Shown piece after piece: positions 1 through 9,347 of a stretch of DNA of 64,000 bases; position 1 is the first letter of the stretch; each line of letters opens with the position of its first letter. Origin of the DNA: Antarcticimicrobium luteum (GTDB lineage: Bacteria; Pseudomonadota; Alphaproteobacteria; Rhodobacterales; Rhodobacteraceae); contig NZ_SMUV01000069.1 of NCBI RefSeq assembly GCF_004358185.1, positions 123,259 through 187,258 of the forward strand, in the 5' to 3' direction. Below the pieces are notes generated by a model. The model had not been told where the DNA came from, did not search any database, and saw nothing but the letters and a program-made list of their open reading frames with translations. Made by a program: the position numbers and the translations under genes.

Positions 1-1127
1 GGGCCGATCAGCTCCACCGCCGTTGCGCCGACATAGTCGATGTCGCCGCCACCGGCCAGGATCTCGATCGCCTTGGCAAGCTCGCCCGGGAAGATCCGCT
101 CGCCGGGCGCGTTGGCCACATCCATCACCTTGTCCTTGTAGACCTGCGGGTCGGTCGATCCCGCCGCCTGCATCGCCAGCATGATCAGCGCAGCGGCGTC
201 ATAGCTTTCCTTGGCGAAGGGGCCGGTGGGGTTGAAGGCATCGCCGGCCATCTTTTCGAAGTTCGATGCGCCCGGGCTGTCGGTGCCCGGAACCTGGCCC
301 ATGGAGCCGTCGATCTCGCCCTTGAACTTGGCGGTCAGGGTGTCGGAAACCATGCCATCGACGAAGTGGAAGGTATCGAAGGCGCCGGTGTCCAGTGCCG
401 CGCGGACGATGCCCGAGCCGCCGCCATCGACATAACCGGCCACGACCAGACGCTCGCCGCCGGCCGATGCCAGGGCGCCAACCTCGGCCGAATAGTCGGC
501 TTTCTGGTCTTCATGCGCTGCGCTGATGGTCACGGTGCCGCCTGCCGCCTCGAAGGCCGCCTGGAAGCTGTCGGCAAGGCCCTTGCCATAGTCGTTGTTG
601 ACGTAGGAGACGGCAACGTCCTTGACGCCCTCTTCCATCAGGATCTCGGTCATCACCACGCCCTGGCGCGCATCCGACGGTGCGGTGCGGAAGAACAGGC
701 CATTGTCCTCGTTGTTCTGGTGGCTCAGCGCCGGCGAGGTGGCCGAGGGCGAGATCATCACCACGCCGTTCGGCACCGCGACGTTCGACAGGATCGCACC
801 GGTCACGCCCGAGCAGTCGGCGCCCATGATGCCCTTGACCCCGTCCGAGGTCACCAGCCGTTCGGCCGCGGCCGAGGCGGCGGCAGCGTCGATGCAGGTC
901 GAGTCGGCGCGCACCGGCGTCACCATCATGCCGTCCAGCAGCGTGCCGGCGTCGTTCACCTCGGTCATCGCCAGCTCGGCGCCCGCCGCCATGTCCGGCG
1001 TGATCGATTCGAGCGGGCCGGTGAAGCCCAGGATGATGCCGATCTTGACTTCCTTGCCGTGGCTGGCGGCAAAGGCGCTCCCGGCCATCAGAGCGGTGGC
1101 GGCAGTCGCCATAAGCAGCTTTTTCAT
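1..1127 (-). CDS. Branched-chain amino acid-type ABC transporter substrate-binding protein, 3' end beyond window
   Basis: Reading the minus strand from an ATG at 1127 gives an open frame of 375 codons that runs off the left edge, so the C-terminus is missing. The start is chosen at 1127 rather than the ATG six bases upstream because a GGGAG ribosome site sits seven bases ahead of 1127. The protein begins with a secretion signal (MKKLLMATAATALMAGSAFA) followed by KIGIILGFTGPLES, the usual opening of periplasmic type I binding proteins (LivK/Peripla_BP_6). The motif SYVNNDYGKGLADSF in the middle is also typical. It would bind an amino acid or small carboxylate in the periplasm; the ligand is unknown. 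Partner permease genes would lie left of the window. Confidence 0.85.
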   Translation of the reverse strand, partial: MKKLLMATAATALMAGSAFAASHGKEVKIGIILGFTGPLESITPDMAAGAELAMTEVNDAGTLLDGMMVTPVRADSTCIDAAAASAAAERLVTSDGVKGIMGADCSGVTGAILSNVAVPNGVVMISPSATSPALSHQNNEDNGLFFRTAPSDARQGVVMTEILMEEGVKDVAVSYVNNDYGKGLADSFQAAFEAAGGTVTISAAHEDQKADYSAEVGALASAGGERLVVAGYVDGGGSGIVRAALDTGAFDTFHFVDGMVSDTLTAKFKGEIDGSMGQVPGTDSPGASNFEKMAGDAFNPTGPFAKESYDAAALIMLAMQAAGSTDPQVYKDKVMDVANAPGERIFPGELAKAIEILAGGGDIDYVGATAVELIG

Positions 1128-1324
1128 GTTCATACTCCCAAGTTGGAACAATGATGTTCGGCGCAGAGCCTAGCAAGCTGCGCCAAAAAGAAAAGTGCTA
1201 ACGTTACAAGAGCGTAACCTGACATATTGGAGCCGCGCACAGTTTATTCGCCCCGCCCGGGGCGCCGGATCGGGGTAGTGATCCCAGCGCCGGAAACAAC
1301 CCGCAGCCGACAAGGAGACCATGA

Positions 1325-2422
1325 ATGCGTATCCTGGGATTGATCCTGTTCTGCCTGATGCTGCCCGGCGCGGCACGGGCCGATACGATGGCCACCTCTG
1401 CCGGACCGGTTCGGGTGGACGAGATTCTGACCGGACTCCACACCCCCTGGGCGATCGCCTTTCTGCCCGATGGCAGCTACCTGGTGACCGAGCGCGCGGG
1501 CGCGCTGCTGCATGTCAGGGACGGGCGGGCACGGCGCGTGACGGGGGTGCCGCAGGTCGCGGCCATCGGGCAGGGCGGGCTGCTGGACGTGATGGTGCCG
1601 CGCGACTTCGCCACCAGCCGCGAGGTGTTCCTGACCTATTCCCGCGCTCGGCCCGGCGGTGCGGGAACCGCGCTGGCAGTGGGCCGGCTGAGCAAGGACG
1701 GCGCGGCGCTGAGCAATGTCCGGATCCTTTTCGAGGCGGCGCCAGGCGCCCGGGGCGGGCGGCATTTCGGATCGCGTGTGATCGAGGCGGCCGACGGCAG
1801 GCTTTTCGTCACGCTGGGCGAGCGCGGCGACCGCCCCTCGGCGCAGGACCGGAGCACGCATAACGGCAGTATCGTCCGAATCAACCGGGACGGGTCGGTT
1901 CCACAGGACAATCCCTTTGCCGGCGAGGCGGGGGCGCGGCCCGAGATCTGGTCCTATGGCCATCGCAACCCGCAGGGCGCGGCGCTGGACCGGACCGGCG
2001 CGCTCTGGGCGGTGGAACATGGCGCGCAGGGGGGCGACGAGGTGAACCGCATCCGCCGGGGTGTCAATTACGGCTGGCCGGTGATCGCCTATGGCCGCCA
2101 TTACTCCGGCGCAAGGATCGGCGAGGGCACCGCGAAACCGGGCATGGCGCAGCCGGATTTCTACTGGGATCCCTCGATCGCACCCTCGGGACTGATGATC
2201 TACAGCGGCAGGCTCTGGCCGGACTGGGCCGGGCAGTTCTTTGTCGGCTCGCTAAAATTCGACATGATCAGCAGGCTGGCGGGCGATCCGCTGCGCGAGG
2301 AGGAGCGGATTGCCGGCGCGGCGACGGCGCGGGTGCGCGATGTGGCCGAGGCGCCGGACGGGTCGATCTGGGTGGTCTCCGAGGGGCGGGGGGCGGTCTA
2401 TCGCCTGACCCCGATGCGCTGA
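1325..2422 (+). CDS. Periplasmic PQQ-dependent sugar dehydrogenase (aldose sugar dehydrogenase family)
   Basis: 365 residues with a Sec signal ending in PGAARA (about residue 19), so exported. The mature part is a six-bladed beta-propeller of the soluble glucose/sorbosone dehydrogenase family: LHTPWAIAFLPDG at the N-terminus, HFGSRVIEAADGRLFVTLGE in the middle and the conserved YGHRNPQG block near residue 210. Family members oxidise aldose sugars with PQQ as cofactor in the periplasm. AGGAG lies just upstream of 1325. It stands alone, divergent from the binding protein gene on the left and convergent with the regulator on the right. Substrate not predictable; no PQQ synthesis genes are in the window. 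Confidence 0.85.
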   Translation: MRILGLILFCLMLPGAARADTMATSAGPVRVDEILTGLHTPWAIAFLPDGSYLVTERAGALLHVRDGRARRVTGVPQVAAIGQGGLLDVMVPRDFATSREVFLTYSRARPGGAGTALAVGRLSKDGAALSNVRILFEAAPGARGGRHFGSRVIEAADGRLFVTLGERGDRPSAQDRSTHNGSIVRINRDGSVPQDNPFAGEAGARPEIWSYGHRNPQGAALDRTGALWAVEHGAQGGDEVNRIRRGVNYGWPVIAYGRHYSGARIGEGTAKPGMAQPDFYWDPSIAPSGLMIYSGRLWPDWAGQFFVGSLKFDMISRLAGDPLREEERIAGAATARVRDVAEAPDGSIWVVSEGRGAVYRLTPMR

Positions 2423-2478
2423 CCGGCTGTCAGGGTCGGGGATTTTCCGGGCGCTTTTGTACAGTTCCGCCGGGCCGG

Positions 2479-3483
2479 TCAGATCGACAGCCGCGCCGCC
2501 TGCGCGCCGCGTTCGCGGTAAGGGGTGGTGTTGTAATGCGCCCGGTAGCATTTCGAGAAATGCGACGGCGAGGCAAAGCCGCAGGCCAGCGCCACGTTGA
2601 TCACGCTCATGTCGGTCTGCATCAGCAGGTTGCGGGCCTTTTGCAGCCGCAGTTCCATGTAATAGCGTTTGGGCGAACGGTTCAGGTAGCGGCGGAACAG
2701 CCGTTCGAGCTGGCGGGTCGACATGCCCACGTCGCGGGCCAAGATCGCCGGGCTGATCGGCTCTTCGATATTGGCCTCCATCATCTGGATGACCTGGCTC
2801 AGCTTGGGATGACGCACACCGATCCGGGTCGGCACGCTGAGCCGCTGGGTGTCCTGATCCGTGCGGATCGAGGAATAGATCAGCTGGTCCGCCACCGCGC
2901 TGGCCAGATCCTCGCCGTGGTCGTTGGCGATCAGTTTCAGCATCAGGTCGATCGACGAGGTGCCCCCGGCCGTGGTGATCCGGTTGCCGTCGATCACAAA
3001 GACCGATTTGGTCAGATGGACCTCGTCGAACTCCTCGGCGAAGCTGTCGGCGTTTTCCCAGTGGATCGTCGCTTTCTTGCCGTCGAGCAGACCGGCCCTG
3101 GCCAGCGTATATCCGGCGGTGCACAGCCCGCCGATCGCCAGCCCCTTGCGGGCCTCGCGCCGCAGCCAGGACAACATTTTCTTAGTGGTGGCGCTCTGCA
3201 CTTCGATGCCGCCGCAGACCAGCACGGTGTCGTCGCGCTGCAACTCCTCGAGATCTCCATCGAGCTTGAACGTGACGCCGGCCGAACAGGTCATCTCATC
3301 GCCGCCTTCCCCGATCAGGCGCCAGGAATAGAACTCCCTTCCGGCCATCCGGTTTGCGATCCGCAGGCTTTCCAGCGCGGCGGCAAAGCACAAAAGGGTG
3401 AAGTTATCCAACAGCACAAAGACAAAGCGGCGGGGGCGACCCGGCGGCTGATCGTTCACGACGCTGTCACGCTGCTCATACAT
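2479..3483 (-). CDS. GlxA-type transcriptional regulator (DJ-1/PfpI-like domain plus AraC HTH)
   Basis: 334 residues. Residues of about 20-190 form a DJ-1/PfpI-like (class I glutamine amidotransferase-like) domain, with VLLDNFTLLCFAAALESLRI at its start and the GGLCTAGYTLARAGLL stretch where the nucleophile elbow falls. Residues about 230-325 are an AraC-type double HTH, ending in ACGFASPSHFSKCYRAHY. This architecture is shared with GlxA/FtrA/GbdR/CdhR activators, which often control catabolism of quaternary amines such as glycine betaine or carnitine. No such catabolic gene is adjacent, so the target is unknown. It is divergent from aroG; the inverted repeat at 3561-3581 lies between them. 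Confidence 0.85.
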   Translation of the reverse strand: MYEQRDSVVNDQPPGRPRRFVFVLLDNFTLLCFAAALESLRIANRMAGREFYSWRLIGEGGDEMTCSAGVTFKLDGDLEELQRDDTVLVCGGIEVQSATTKKMLSWLRREARKGLAIGGLCTAGYTLARAGLLDGKKATIHWENADSFAEEFDEVHLTKSVFVIDGNRITTAGGTSSIDLMLKLIANDHGEDLASAVADQLIYSSIRTDQDTQRLSVPTRIGVRHPKLSQVIQMMEANIEEPISPAILARDVGMSTRQLERLFRRYLNRSPKRYYMELRLQKARNLLMQTDMSVINVALACGFASPSHFSKCYRAHYNTTPYRERGAQAARLSI

Positions 3484-3560
3484 CGGAGGAGTTCCCGAAC
3501 CAGTTCCACGCCGAATCCGGTGCGGATCCGGACGTGGTCGACAGCTTGCTCAGAGGTTAT

Positions 3561-3581
3561 TTGCGGCGTCAAGTGCCGCAA
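3561..3581. promoter_or_regulatory. Inverted repeat in the regulator/aroG divergent promoter region
   Basis: TTGCGGC at 3561-3567 and GCCGCAA at 3575-3581 are perfect 7-bp arms around a 7-bp spacer. The 167-bp gap between two divergent start codons must hold both promoters, so this is a candidate operator or leader hairpin. Which gene it serves is not known. Confidence 0.4.
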
Positions 3582-3650
3582 AAGGGATATGGCCTCTGAC
3601 CATCGGCTTTTGTATACAGGCCCCCTGATAAGTTGAGCGGAGCCAAAGCA

Positions 3651-5021
3651 ATGACTGAGTGGAGCAAATCGGACTGGCGCGGCAAGCCGCGTGTGCAGAT
3701 GCCCGATTATACCGATGCCGCCGCGCTGACGGCGGTCGAGGCCCAGCTTGCGAAATATCCGCCGCTGGTTTTCGCCGGCGAGGCGCGCCGCCTGAAACAG
3801 GCCTTGGGGGCCGCGTCGCGCGGCGAGGCGTTCCTGTTGCAGGGGGGCGATTGCGCCGAGAGCTTTGAACAGTTCAGCGCCGACAGCATCCGCGACACCT
3901 TCAAGGTGATGCTGCAGATGGCGATGGTGCTGACCTATGGCGCCAAGGTGCCGGTGATCAAGGTGGGCCGTATGGCCGGCCAGTTCGCCAAGCCGCGCAG
4001 CGCGCCGACCGAGGTGGTCAATGGGGTCGAGTTGCCCAGCTATCGCGGCGACATCATCAACGATCTGGACTTCTCGCCCGAGGCGCGGACCCCCGATCCG
4101 GCCCGCATGTTGCAGGCCTATACCCAGGCCGCCGCGACGCTGAACCTGCTGCGCGCCTTTTCCACCGGCGGTTATGCCGACGTGAACCAGGTGCACAGCT
4201 GGACCCTGAGTTTCGCCGAGGGGGAAAAGGCCGAACGCTACCGCGAGATGGCGAGCCGAATCACCGATACGCTGGATTTCATGAAGGCCGCCGGGGTGAA
4301 GAACGACACCGCGCATACGTTGCAGACGGTGGATTTCTACACCAGCCACGAGGCGCTGCTGCTGGAATACGAAGAGGCGCTGACGCGGCTCGATTCGACT
4401 TCGGGCAAGTGGTTGGCGGGGTCCGGCCATCTGATCTGGATCGGTGACCGCACCCGCCAGCCGGACGGCGCCCATGTCGAATACTGCCGCGGTGTGCTGA
4501 ACCCGATCGGGCTGAAGTGCGGGCCGTCGATGACCGTCGATGACCTCAAGCTGCTGATGGCGAAGCTGAACCCGGAGAACGAGGCCGGGCGGCTGACGCT
4601 GATCGCGCGCTTTGGTGCGGGCAGCGTCGGCGAGCATCTGCCGCGGCTGATCAATGCGGTGCGCGAGGAGGGGGCCAATGTGGTCTGGGTCTGTGACCCG
4701 ATGCATGGCAACACCATCAAATCCTCGACCGGTTTCAAGACCAGGCCCTTCGAGTCGGTGCTGCGCGAGGTGCGCGAGTTCTTTGCGGTGCATGCGGCCG
4801 AAGGCACGGTTCCGGGCGGGGTGCATTTTGAGATGACCGGCCAGGACGTGACCGAGTGTACGGGCGGCGTGCGCGCGGTGAGCGAGGCCAACCTGTCAGA
4901 CCGCTATCACACCGCCTGCGATCCGCGACTGAACGCCAGCCAGTCGCTGGAACTGGCGTTTCTCGTGGCCGAAGAACTGAGCGCGCTGCGCGAGACGCGA
5001 CTGGATCGCGCCGCCGGCTAA
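3651..5021 (+). CDS. aroG: Class II 3-deoxy-7-phosphoheptulonate (DAHP) synthase
   Basis: 456 residues when started at the ATG at 3651, which has GCGGAG eight bases upstream; an in-frame TTG at 3633 overlaps that ribosome site and is rejected. The whole chain matches the plant/mycobacterial class II DAHP synthase family: [10 protein letters not shown] near residue 68 carries the metal-binding Cys, and [10 protein letters not shown] and [17 protein letters not shown] supply further metal and PEP/E4P site residues. It condenses PEP with erythrose-4-phosphate, the first step of the shikimate pathway, in the cytoplasm. Monocistronic, followed by a terminator-like hairpin. Length is normal for the family. 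Confidence 0.95.
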   Translation: MTEWSKSDWRGKPRVQMPDYTDAAALTAVEAQLAKYPPLVFAGEARRLKQALGAASRGEAFLLQGGDCAESFEQFSADSIRDTFKVMLQMAMVLTYGAKVPVIKVGRMAGQFAKPRSAPTEVVNGVELPSYRGDIINDLDFSPEARTPDPARMLQAYTQAAATLNLLRAFSTGGYADVNQVHSWTLSFAEGEKAERYREMASRITDTLDFMKAAGVKNDTAHTLQTVDFYTSHEALLLEYEEALTRLDSTSGKWLAGSGHLIWIGDRTRQPDGAHVEYCRGVLNPIGLKCGPSMTVDDLKLLMAKLNPENEAGRLTLIARFGAGSVGEHLPRLINAVREEGANVVWVCDPMHGNTIKSSTGFKTRPFESVLREVREFFAVHAAEGTVPGGVHFEMTGQDVTECTGGVRAVSEANLSDRYHTACDPRLNASQSLELAFLVAEELSALRETRLDRAAG

Positions 5022-5046
5022 ACGGCGCGACGCCCGACATGGATAG

Positions 5047-5072
5047 CCTGCGCCGCAAGGGGCGCGGGTTTT
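5047..5072 (+). terminator. Rho-independent-type terminator after aroG
   Basis: CCTGCGCC (5047-5054) pairs with GGCGCGGG (5061-5068) with one G-U pair and is followed by TTTT. It lies between the convergent aroG and PAS genes. Confidence 0.55.
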
Positions 5073-5099
5073 CCCGGCCGATTGACGGCTATCAGCGGT

Positions 5100-5795
5100 C
5101 TATGTCACCAGCCGCAGATGCGGCGGACGGCCGCCGATCTCTGACCGGACTTCGGCAAACTCCTCAACCGGGCAGGGCGCCGGGAGAGGGAGCGGCGCCC
5201 CGGGCGTCGCGCCCGATGTCACCGGGCGCAGCAGGCGGTTGGCGATGTCGAACCGGATCGGCGGGGTGCGCGGGATCCCGTCCGCCACCAGCACGCCGAG
5301 CGCACGGGCGATCTCACCATGTTCCGTTGCCAGCGGCAGCAGCAGCATGCGCCCCTCGATCTCGGGGCTTCCGGCACCGGCGGGGGCGTTCAGCCGCAGC
5401 TCGGCCACGGCCGGCGCGGCAAAGACCCGTTGCAGGATGGCGCCTGCCTGGGCCCGCGCCCCCTCGGTGAAGAGCGCGGTGAAGAGCGTACCGCGCAGCT
5501 CCATCCCGGCCAGGTCGGTCAGATGATCGCCGGCCAAGCGGAACCGGGCGGCGCGGCGCGCGACCCGTTCCAGGATGAAGCTGTAGGTCAGGATATTGTC
5601 CAGCGCGCGCGGATCGACCTGGCTGCGGCGAGGCACGCCGCCGGCGCCGCAAAGCGCCAGCCAATAGGCCTCGGCCTGGCGCAGGGGCGACAGGCTACGG
5701 CCGCTGCGGAACCGGTCGAGGACCACGATCTTGTCGCCATTCCTGCCGGGCTGACCCTGACTTGTCTGCCGCATCATGCTGTCCTCGTTCTCCAC
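5100..5795 (-). CDS. PAS_5-family (DUF1457-like) protein
   Basis: 231 residues. The pattern PLRQAEAYWLALCGAGGVPRR near residue 40, then RSQVDPRALDNILTYSFILE and RFRLAGDHLTDLAGMELRG, is characteristic of the PAS_5 family, common in alphaproteobacteria and often in several copies per genome. These proteins carry a degenerate PAS fold with no attached output domain. No signal peptide or membrane segment is seen; function in this family is largely unestablished, with suggested roles in cell-envelope or cell-cycle signalling. It is a single gene convergent with aroG. A start at the next Met (MMRQTS) is also possible. Confidence 0.8.
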   Translation of the reverse strand: MENEDSMMRQTSQGQPGRNGDKIVVLDRFRSGRSLSPLRQAEAYWLALCGAGGVPRRSQVDPRALDNILTYSFILERVARRAARFRLAGDHLTDLAGMELRGTLFTALFTEGARAQAGAILQRVFAAPAVAELRLNAPAGAGSPEIEGRMLLLPLATEHGEIARALGVLVADGIPRTPPIRFDIANRLLRPVTSGATPGAPLPLPAPCPVEEFAEVRSEIGGRPPHLRLVT

Positions 5796-6028
5796 ACAGC
5801 CCGGGCTTTGGACGCCTGAGGGCGGCGATCGTGTCCGGCCGATCCCGTTCCGGCGTGGTTACCCTGCCATTAACTTGCCACAATTCCGTACAATTTTGGA
5901 GCGTTTCCTTAAGGTCTGGTTAATTATGTTGGAGCGCCGCAGTCGCCGCCGGGGGCTTGCCCTGCGGTGGCCATTGGCTTTACCTGCGCTCCGAGAGGCC
6001 GGACCATGCGAAACGGAGCACCCAGACC

Positions 6029-6919
6029 ATGATCAGATCGATGACCGGATTTGCCTCGGCCAAGGGCGAACGCGGGGCGTTTTCCTGGGGCTGGGAGCTG
6101 CGCAGCGTCAACGCCAAGGGGCTGGATCTGCGCCTGCGGGTGCCGGACTGGCTGGAGGGGCTGGAGGCGGCGCTGCGCACCGATCTGGCCAGGTCGGTTG
6201 CGCGGGGCAATGTCACCCTGTCGCTGCGGCTGACCCGCAATGACACCGCCGCCGGCGCGGCCCTGAACACCGAGGTACTGGCCGCCGCGCTGGATGCGCT
6301 GGCGCGGATCGAGGCCGAGGCGATGGCGCGCGGGGTGGCGCTGGCGCCGCCCAGGGCCAGCGATCTGCTGGGGCTGCGCGGCATGATGGAGGCGGCGCCG
6401 GACGAGGTCGACAACGCCGCGCTTGTCGCCCGGCTGCGCGCCGAGCTTGGTCCGCTGATCGCCGCCTTTCTGGACATGCGTCAGGCCGAGGGCAGGGCCC
6501 TGGAACAGGTGCTGCGCGACCAGCTGGGCCAGGTGACCGGGCTGGTGGAGACCGCGGCCCGGCTGGCCGAGGCGCGCAAGCCGGCTGTCGCCGAGGCGCT
6601 GCGCGGAAACCTGGCGCGGGTGCTGGGCAATGCCGAGGGCGCCGATCCCGACCGGGTGGCGCAGGAGCTGGCAATGATCGCGGTGAAGGCGGACGTGACC
6701 GAAGAGCTGGACCGGTTGCGCGCCCATGTGGGGGCGGCGGGGGATCTGCTGGATGCCGGCGGCGCGGTGGGACGCAAGCTGGATTTCCTGATGCAGGAAT
6801 TCAACCGCGAGGCCAACACGCTGTGTTCCAAATCGCAGAATGCCGAGCTGACCAAGGTGGGGCTGGAGCTGAAGGCAGTGATCGACCAGATGCGCGAGCA
6901 GGTGCAGAACGTCGAATGA
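6029..6919 (+). CDS. yicC: YicC family endoribonuclease
   Basis: 296 residues from the ATG at 6029, preceded by CGGAG; an in-frame upstream extension to 5957 has no ribosome site and is rejected. The start [14 protein letters not shown] is the signature opening of YicC_N, and the C-terminal DUF1732 domain ends with [20 protein letters not shown], also a signature. Family members act as RNases affecting RNA turnover in E. coli. It is first of a tight block yicC-gmk-gamma carbonic anhydrase-PLP enzyme; the yicC-gmk pairing is conserved widely in bacteria. Promoter elements probably lie in the A+T-richer 5880-5930 stretch upstream. Confidence 0.93.
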   Translation: MIRSMTGFASAKGERGAFSWGWELRSVNAKGLDLRLRVPDWLEGLEAALRTDLARSVARGNVTLSLRLTRNDTAAGAALNTEVLAAALDALARIEAEAMARGVALAPPRASDLLGLRGMMEAAPDEVDNAALVARLRAELGPLIAAFLDMRQAEGRALEQVLRDQLGQVTGLVETAARLAEARKPAVAEALRGNLARVLGNAEGADPDRVAQELAMIAVKADVTEELDRLRAHVGAAGDLLDAGGAVGRKLDFLMQEFNREANTLCSKSQNAELTKVGLELKAVIDQMREQVQNVE

Positions 6920-6938
6920 TCCGGAAAAGGAATGTGAC

Positions 6939-7583
6939 ATGACCAAGCGCCGCGGGCTGCTGATCATCCTGTCCTCGCCCTCGGGCGCGGGGAAATCGAC
7001 TCTGGCCAAACGGTTGCGCGACTGGGATCCCTCGATCGTCTTCTCGGTCAGCGCTACCACCCGCGCGCCGCGCCCGGGCGAGGTGGACGGGGTGGACTAC
7101 CGATTCATGACCGAGGCGGAGTTCAAGGCCCAGGTCACCCAGGATGACATGCTGGAACATGCCCATGTGTTCGGCAATTTCTACGGCTCGCCCCGCGGCC
7201 CGGTGGAAGAGGCCATCGAGCGGGGCGAGGATGTGCTTTTTGATATCGACTGGCAGGGCGCGCAGCAGATCCGCAACTCGGCGCTGGGGCCGCATACGCT
7301 GTCGATCTTCCTGTTGCCGCCCTCGATCGGCGAGTTGCGCCGCCGGCTGGTCGGGCGCGGGCAGGACGATGACGCGACCATCGCGCGGCGGATGCAGCGC
7401 AGCTGGGACGAGATCAGCCATTGGGGCAGCTATGACTATGTGCTGATCAACGACGATCTGGACGCGACCGAGGCACGGCTGCGCACCATCGTCACCGCCA
7501 CCCGGCTGCGCCGGATCCAGCAACCGGACCTGACCGCGCATGTGCGCGCGCTGCAAACCGAATTCGAGGAGGAAAACGAATGA
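6939..7583 (+). CDS. gmk: Guanylate kinase
   Basis: 214 residues. P-loop SPSGAGKST at residues 13-21, followed by the GMP-binding region [19 protein letters not shown] and [16 protein letters not shown], then [10 protein letters not shown]. It phosphorylates GMP to GDP with ATP, an essential cytoplasmic step in guanine nucleotide synthesis. It starts 19 bases after yicC with an AAAGGA-like ribosome site, and its last four bases overlap the next start (ATGA), implying translational coupling. Length and motifs are normal. Confidence 0.97.
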   Translation: MTKRRGLLIILSSPSGAGKSTLAKRLRDWDPSIVFSVSATTRAPRPGEVDGVDYRFMTEAEFKAQVTQDDMLEHAHVFGNFYGSPRGPVEEAIERGEDVLFDIDWQGAQQIRNSALGPHTLSIFLLPPSIGELRRRLVGRGQDDDATIARRMQRSWDEISHWGSYDYVLINDDLDATEARLRTIVTATRLRRIQQPDLTAHVRALQTEFEEENE

Positions 7584-8104
7584 CCATCTATGCCCTGGGC
7601 AAGGATGCCCCGCAGATGCATGGCGATACCTGGGTCGCCCCCGACGCCAATCTGATCGGCAAGGTGGTGATGGAGGCCGGCTCTTCGGTCTGGTTCGGCT
7701 GCACCATCCGCGCCGATCACGAAGAGATCCGCATCGGCGAAGGCTCGAACGTGCAGGAGGATTGCGTGATGCATGTGGATGCGGGCTATCCGCTGAGCAT
7801 CGGCAATGACTGCACCATCGGGCACAAGGTCATGCTGCATGGCTGCACCATCGGCGACGGCACGCTGGTGGGCATGGGCGCCACCGTGCTGAACGGTGCC
7901 AGGATCGGCAAGAACTGCCTGATCGGCGCCGGCGCGCTGGTGACCGAGAACAAGGAAATCCCCGACAACTCGCTGGTCATGGGGGCGCCCGCCAAGGTGG
8001 TCCGAGAGATCAGCCCCGAACACGCGGCGCGGATGCGAGAGGGCGCGCTGCATTACCAGGACAATATGCGGAAATTCCGCGAAGAGATGAAAGAGGTCGA
8101 ATGA
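7580..8104 (+). CDS. Gamma-class carbonic anhydrase-like hexapeptide-repeat protein
   Basis: 174 residues folding as a left-handed beta helix, visible as repeated [IV]G-x4 hexapeptides ([40 protein letters not shown]). The His ligands expected for the zinc site of gamma carbonic anhydrases are present in CVMHVD and in [10 protein letters not shown]. Family members (YrdA/CaiE/PaaY relatives) may hydrate CO2 or act as thioesterases; the sequence does not decide. It overlaps gmk and the next gene by 4 bp on both sides, so it is co-translated in the operon. Confidence 0.88.
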   Translation: MTIYALGKDAPQMHGDTWVAPDANLIGKVVMEAGSSVWFGCTIRADHEEIRIGEGSNVQEDCVMHVDAGYPLSIGNDCTIGHKVMLHGCTIGDGTLVGMGATVLNGARIGKNCLIGAGALVTENKEIPDNSLVMGAPAKVVREISPEHAARMREGALHYQDNMRKFREEMKEVE

Positions 8105-9291
8105 CGCGCAATTCCAAGGGCTCGCTTGTCCGCCCCTATCCGTTGCCGCAAAGTGCCAGCACGCCGGTCGTTACCCCGCTGAGCCCCTCTGTGGTCTATG
8201 CCAGCGAAACCCCCGACGCGCTGGACGATCAGTATGAGGGGCGCGTGCATGGCTATACCTATTCGCGCGAGGGGCACCCAAATGCGGATGTGGTCGCGCA
8301 GCGGCTCGACGCGCTGGAGGGGGCCGAGGGCGGCGTTCTGACCGGCTCGGGCATGAGCGCGGTGAGCGCGGTTCTGCTGGGCCTGTTGAAAACAGGCGAT
8401 CACGTGGTCGGCGGCAATCAGCTTTACGGCCGCTCGCTGCGGATGATGAAGGAGGATCTGCCGCGTCTGGGTATCGCCACGACGCTGGCCGACCCGGGGG
8501 ATGTGGCGGCGGTCGCCGCCGCGATCCGGCCCGAGACCCGGCTGGTGCTGATCGAGGTGGTCTCGAACCCGACGCTGCGGGTGGCGGACCTTGACGGTCT
8601 CGCTGCGCTTTGCCGGGAAAAGGGCGTTCTGCTGGCGGTCGACAACACCTTTACCACGCCCAAGGCGATCCGTCCGTTCGAGCACGGCGCCAATATCGTC
8701 ATTCATTCGGTGACCAAGCTGCTGTCGGGCCATTCCGACGTGATGCTGGGCTATGTCGTCGCCCGCGATCCGGCGCTGAACGAACGGCTGCGGGTGTTCG
8801 CCGTCACCGCCGGGCTGACGCCGAGCCCGTTCGACTGCTGGCTGGCAGAGCGCGGGATGCTGACCTTTGATCTGCGCTTTGACCGGGCGCAGGCGACCGC
8901 CGTCGCGCTGGCCGATCATCTGGCCGCGCTGCCGGGGGTCAGGCGGGTGATCTATCCGCTGCGCGCCGATCATCCCGATCACGCCCGCGCCGCCGGTCTG
9001 CTGGGCCAGCGGGGCTGCAACATGGTCAGCTTCGAGCTGACCGGCGGACGGGCGGCGGCCAATGCCTTTACCCGCGGCGCCGAGGGGCTGAGCTTTGCCC
9101 CCACGCTGGGCGACGTCGGCACCACGCTGTCGCATCCGGCGTCCTCCTCGCACCGGGCGCTGAGCGCCGAGGAGCGCGCGGCGCTGGGGCTGAGCGAGGG
9201 GTTCTTCCGCGTTTCGGTCGGACTGGAGGAGCCGGAGGCGCTGAAGGCGGTGTTCACCGAGGCGGTCGCCGCCGCCGCTGCCGTATCCTAG
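8101..9291 (+). CDS. PLP-dependent trans-sulfuration enzyme (Cys/Met metabolism family)
   Basis: 396 residues of the Cys_Met_Meta_PP family. The Schiff-base Lys is K206 in IHSVTKLLSGHSD; YTYSREGHPN near residue 52 contributes the PLP-phosphate/Tyr-Arg region and DNTFTTPKAIRPFEHGA is also conserved. It could be a cystathionine gamma-lyase, gamma-synthase or methionine gamma-lyase relative; specificity cannot be assigned by eye. It is the last gene of the yicC operon, overlapping the carbonic anhydrase by 4 bp. Cytoplasmic. Confidence 0.85.
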   Translation: MTRNSKGSLVRPYPLPQSASTPVVTPLSPSVVYASETPDALDDQYEGRVHGYTYSREGHPNADVVAQRLDALEGAEGGVLTGSGMSAVSAVLLGLLKTGDHVVGGNQLYGRSLRMMKEDLPRLGIATTLADPGDVAAVAAAIRPETRLVLIEVVSNPTLRVADLDGLAALCREKGVLLAVDNTFTTPKAIRPFEHGANIVIHSVTKLLSGHSDVMLGYVVARDPALNERLRVFAVTAGLTPSPFDCWLAERGMLTFDLRFDRAQATAVALADHLAALPGVRRVIYPLRADHPDHARAAGLLGQRGCNMVSFELTGGRAAANAFTRGAEGLSFAPTLGDVGTTLSHPASSSHRALSAEERAALGLSEGFFRVSVGLEEPEALKAVFTEAVAAAAAVS

Positions 9292-9347
9292 TTACAAATC
9301 CGGGGCAGGGTGGACGCCAGCGAAAGCAACGGCGCGGAGGGCGGGAC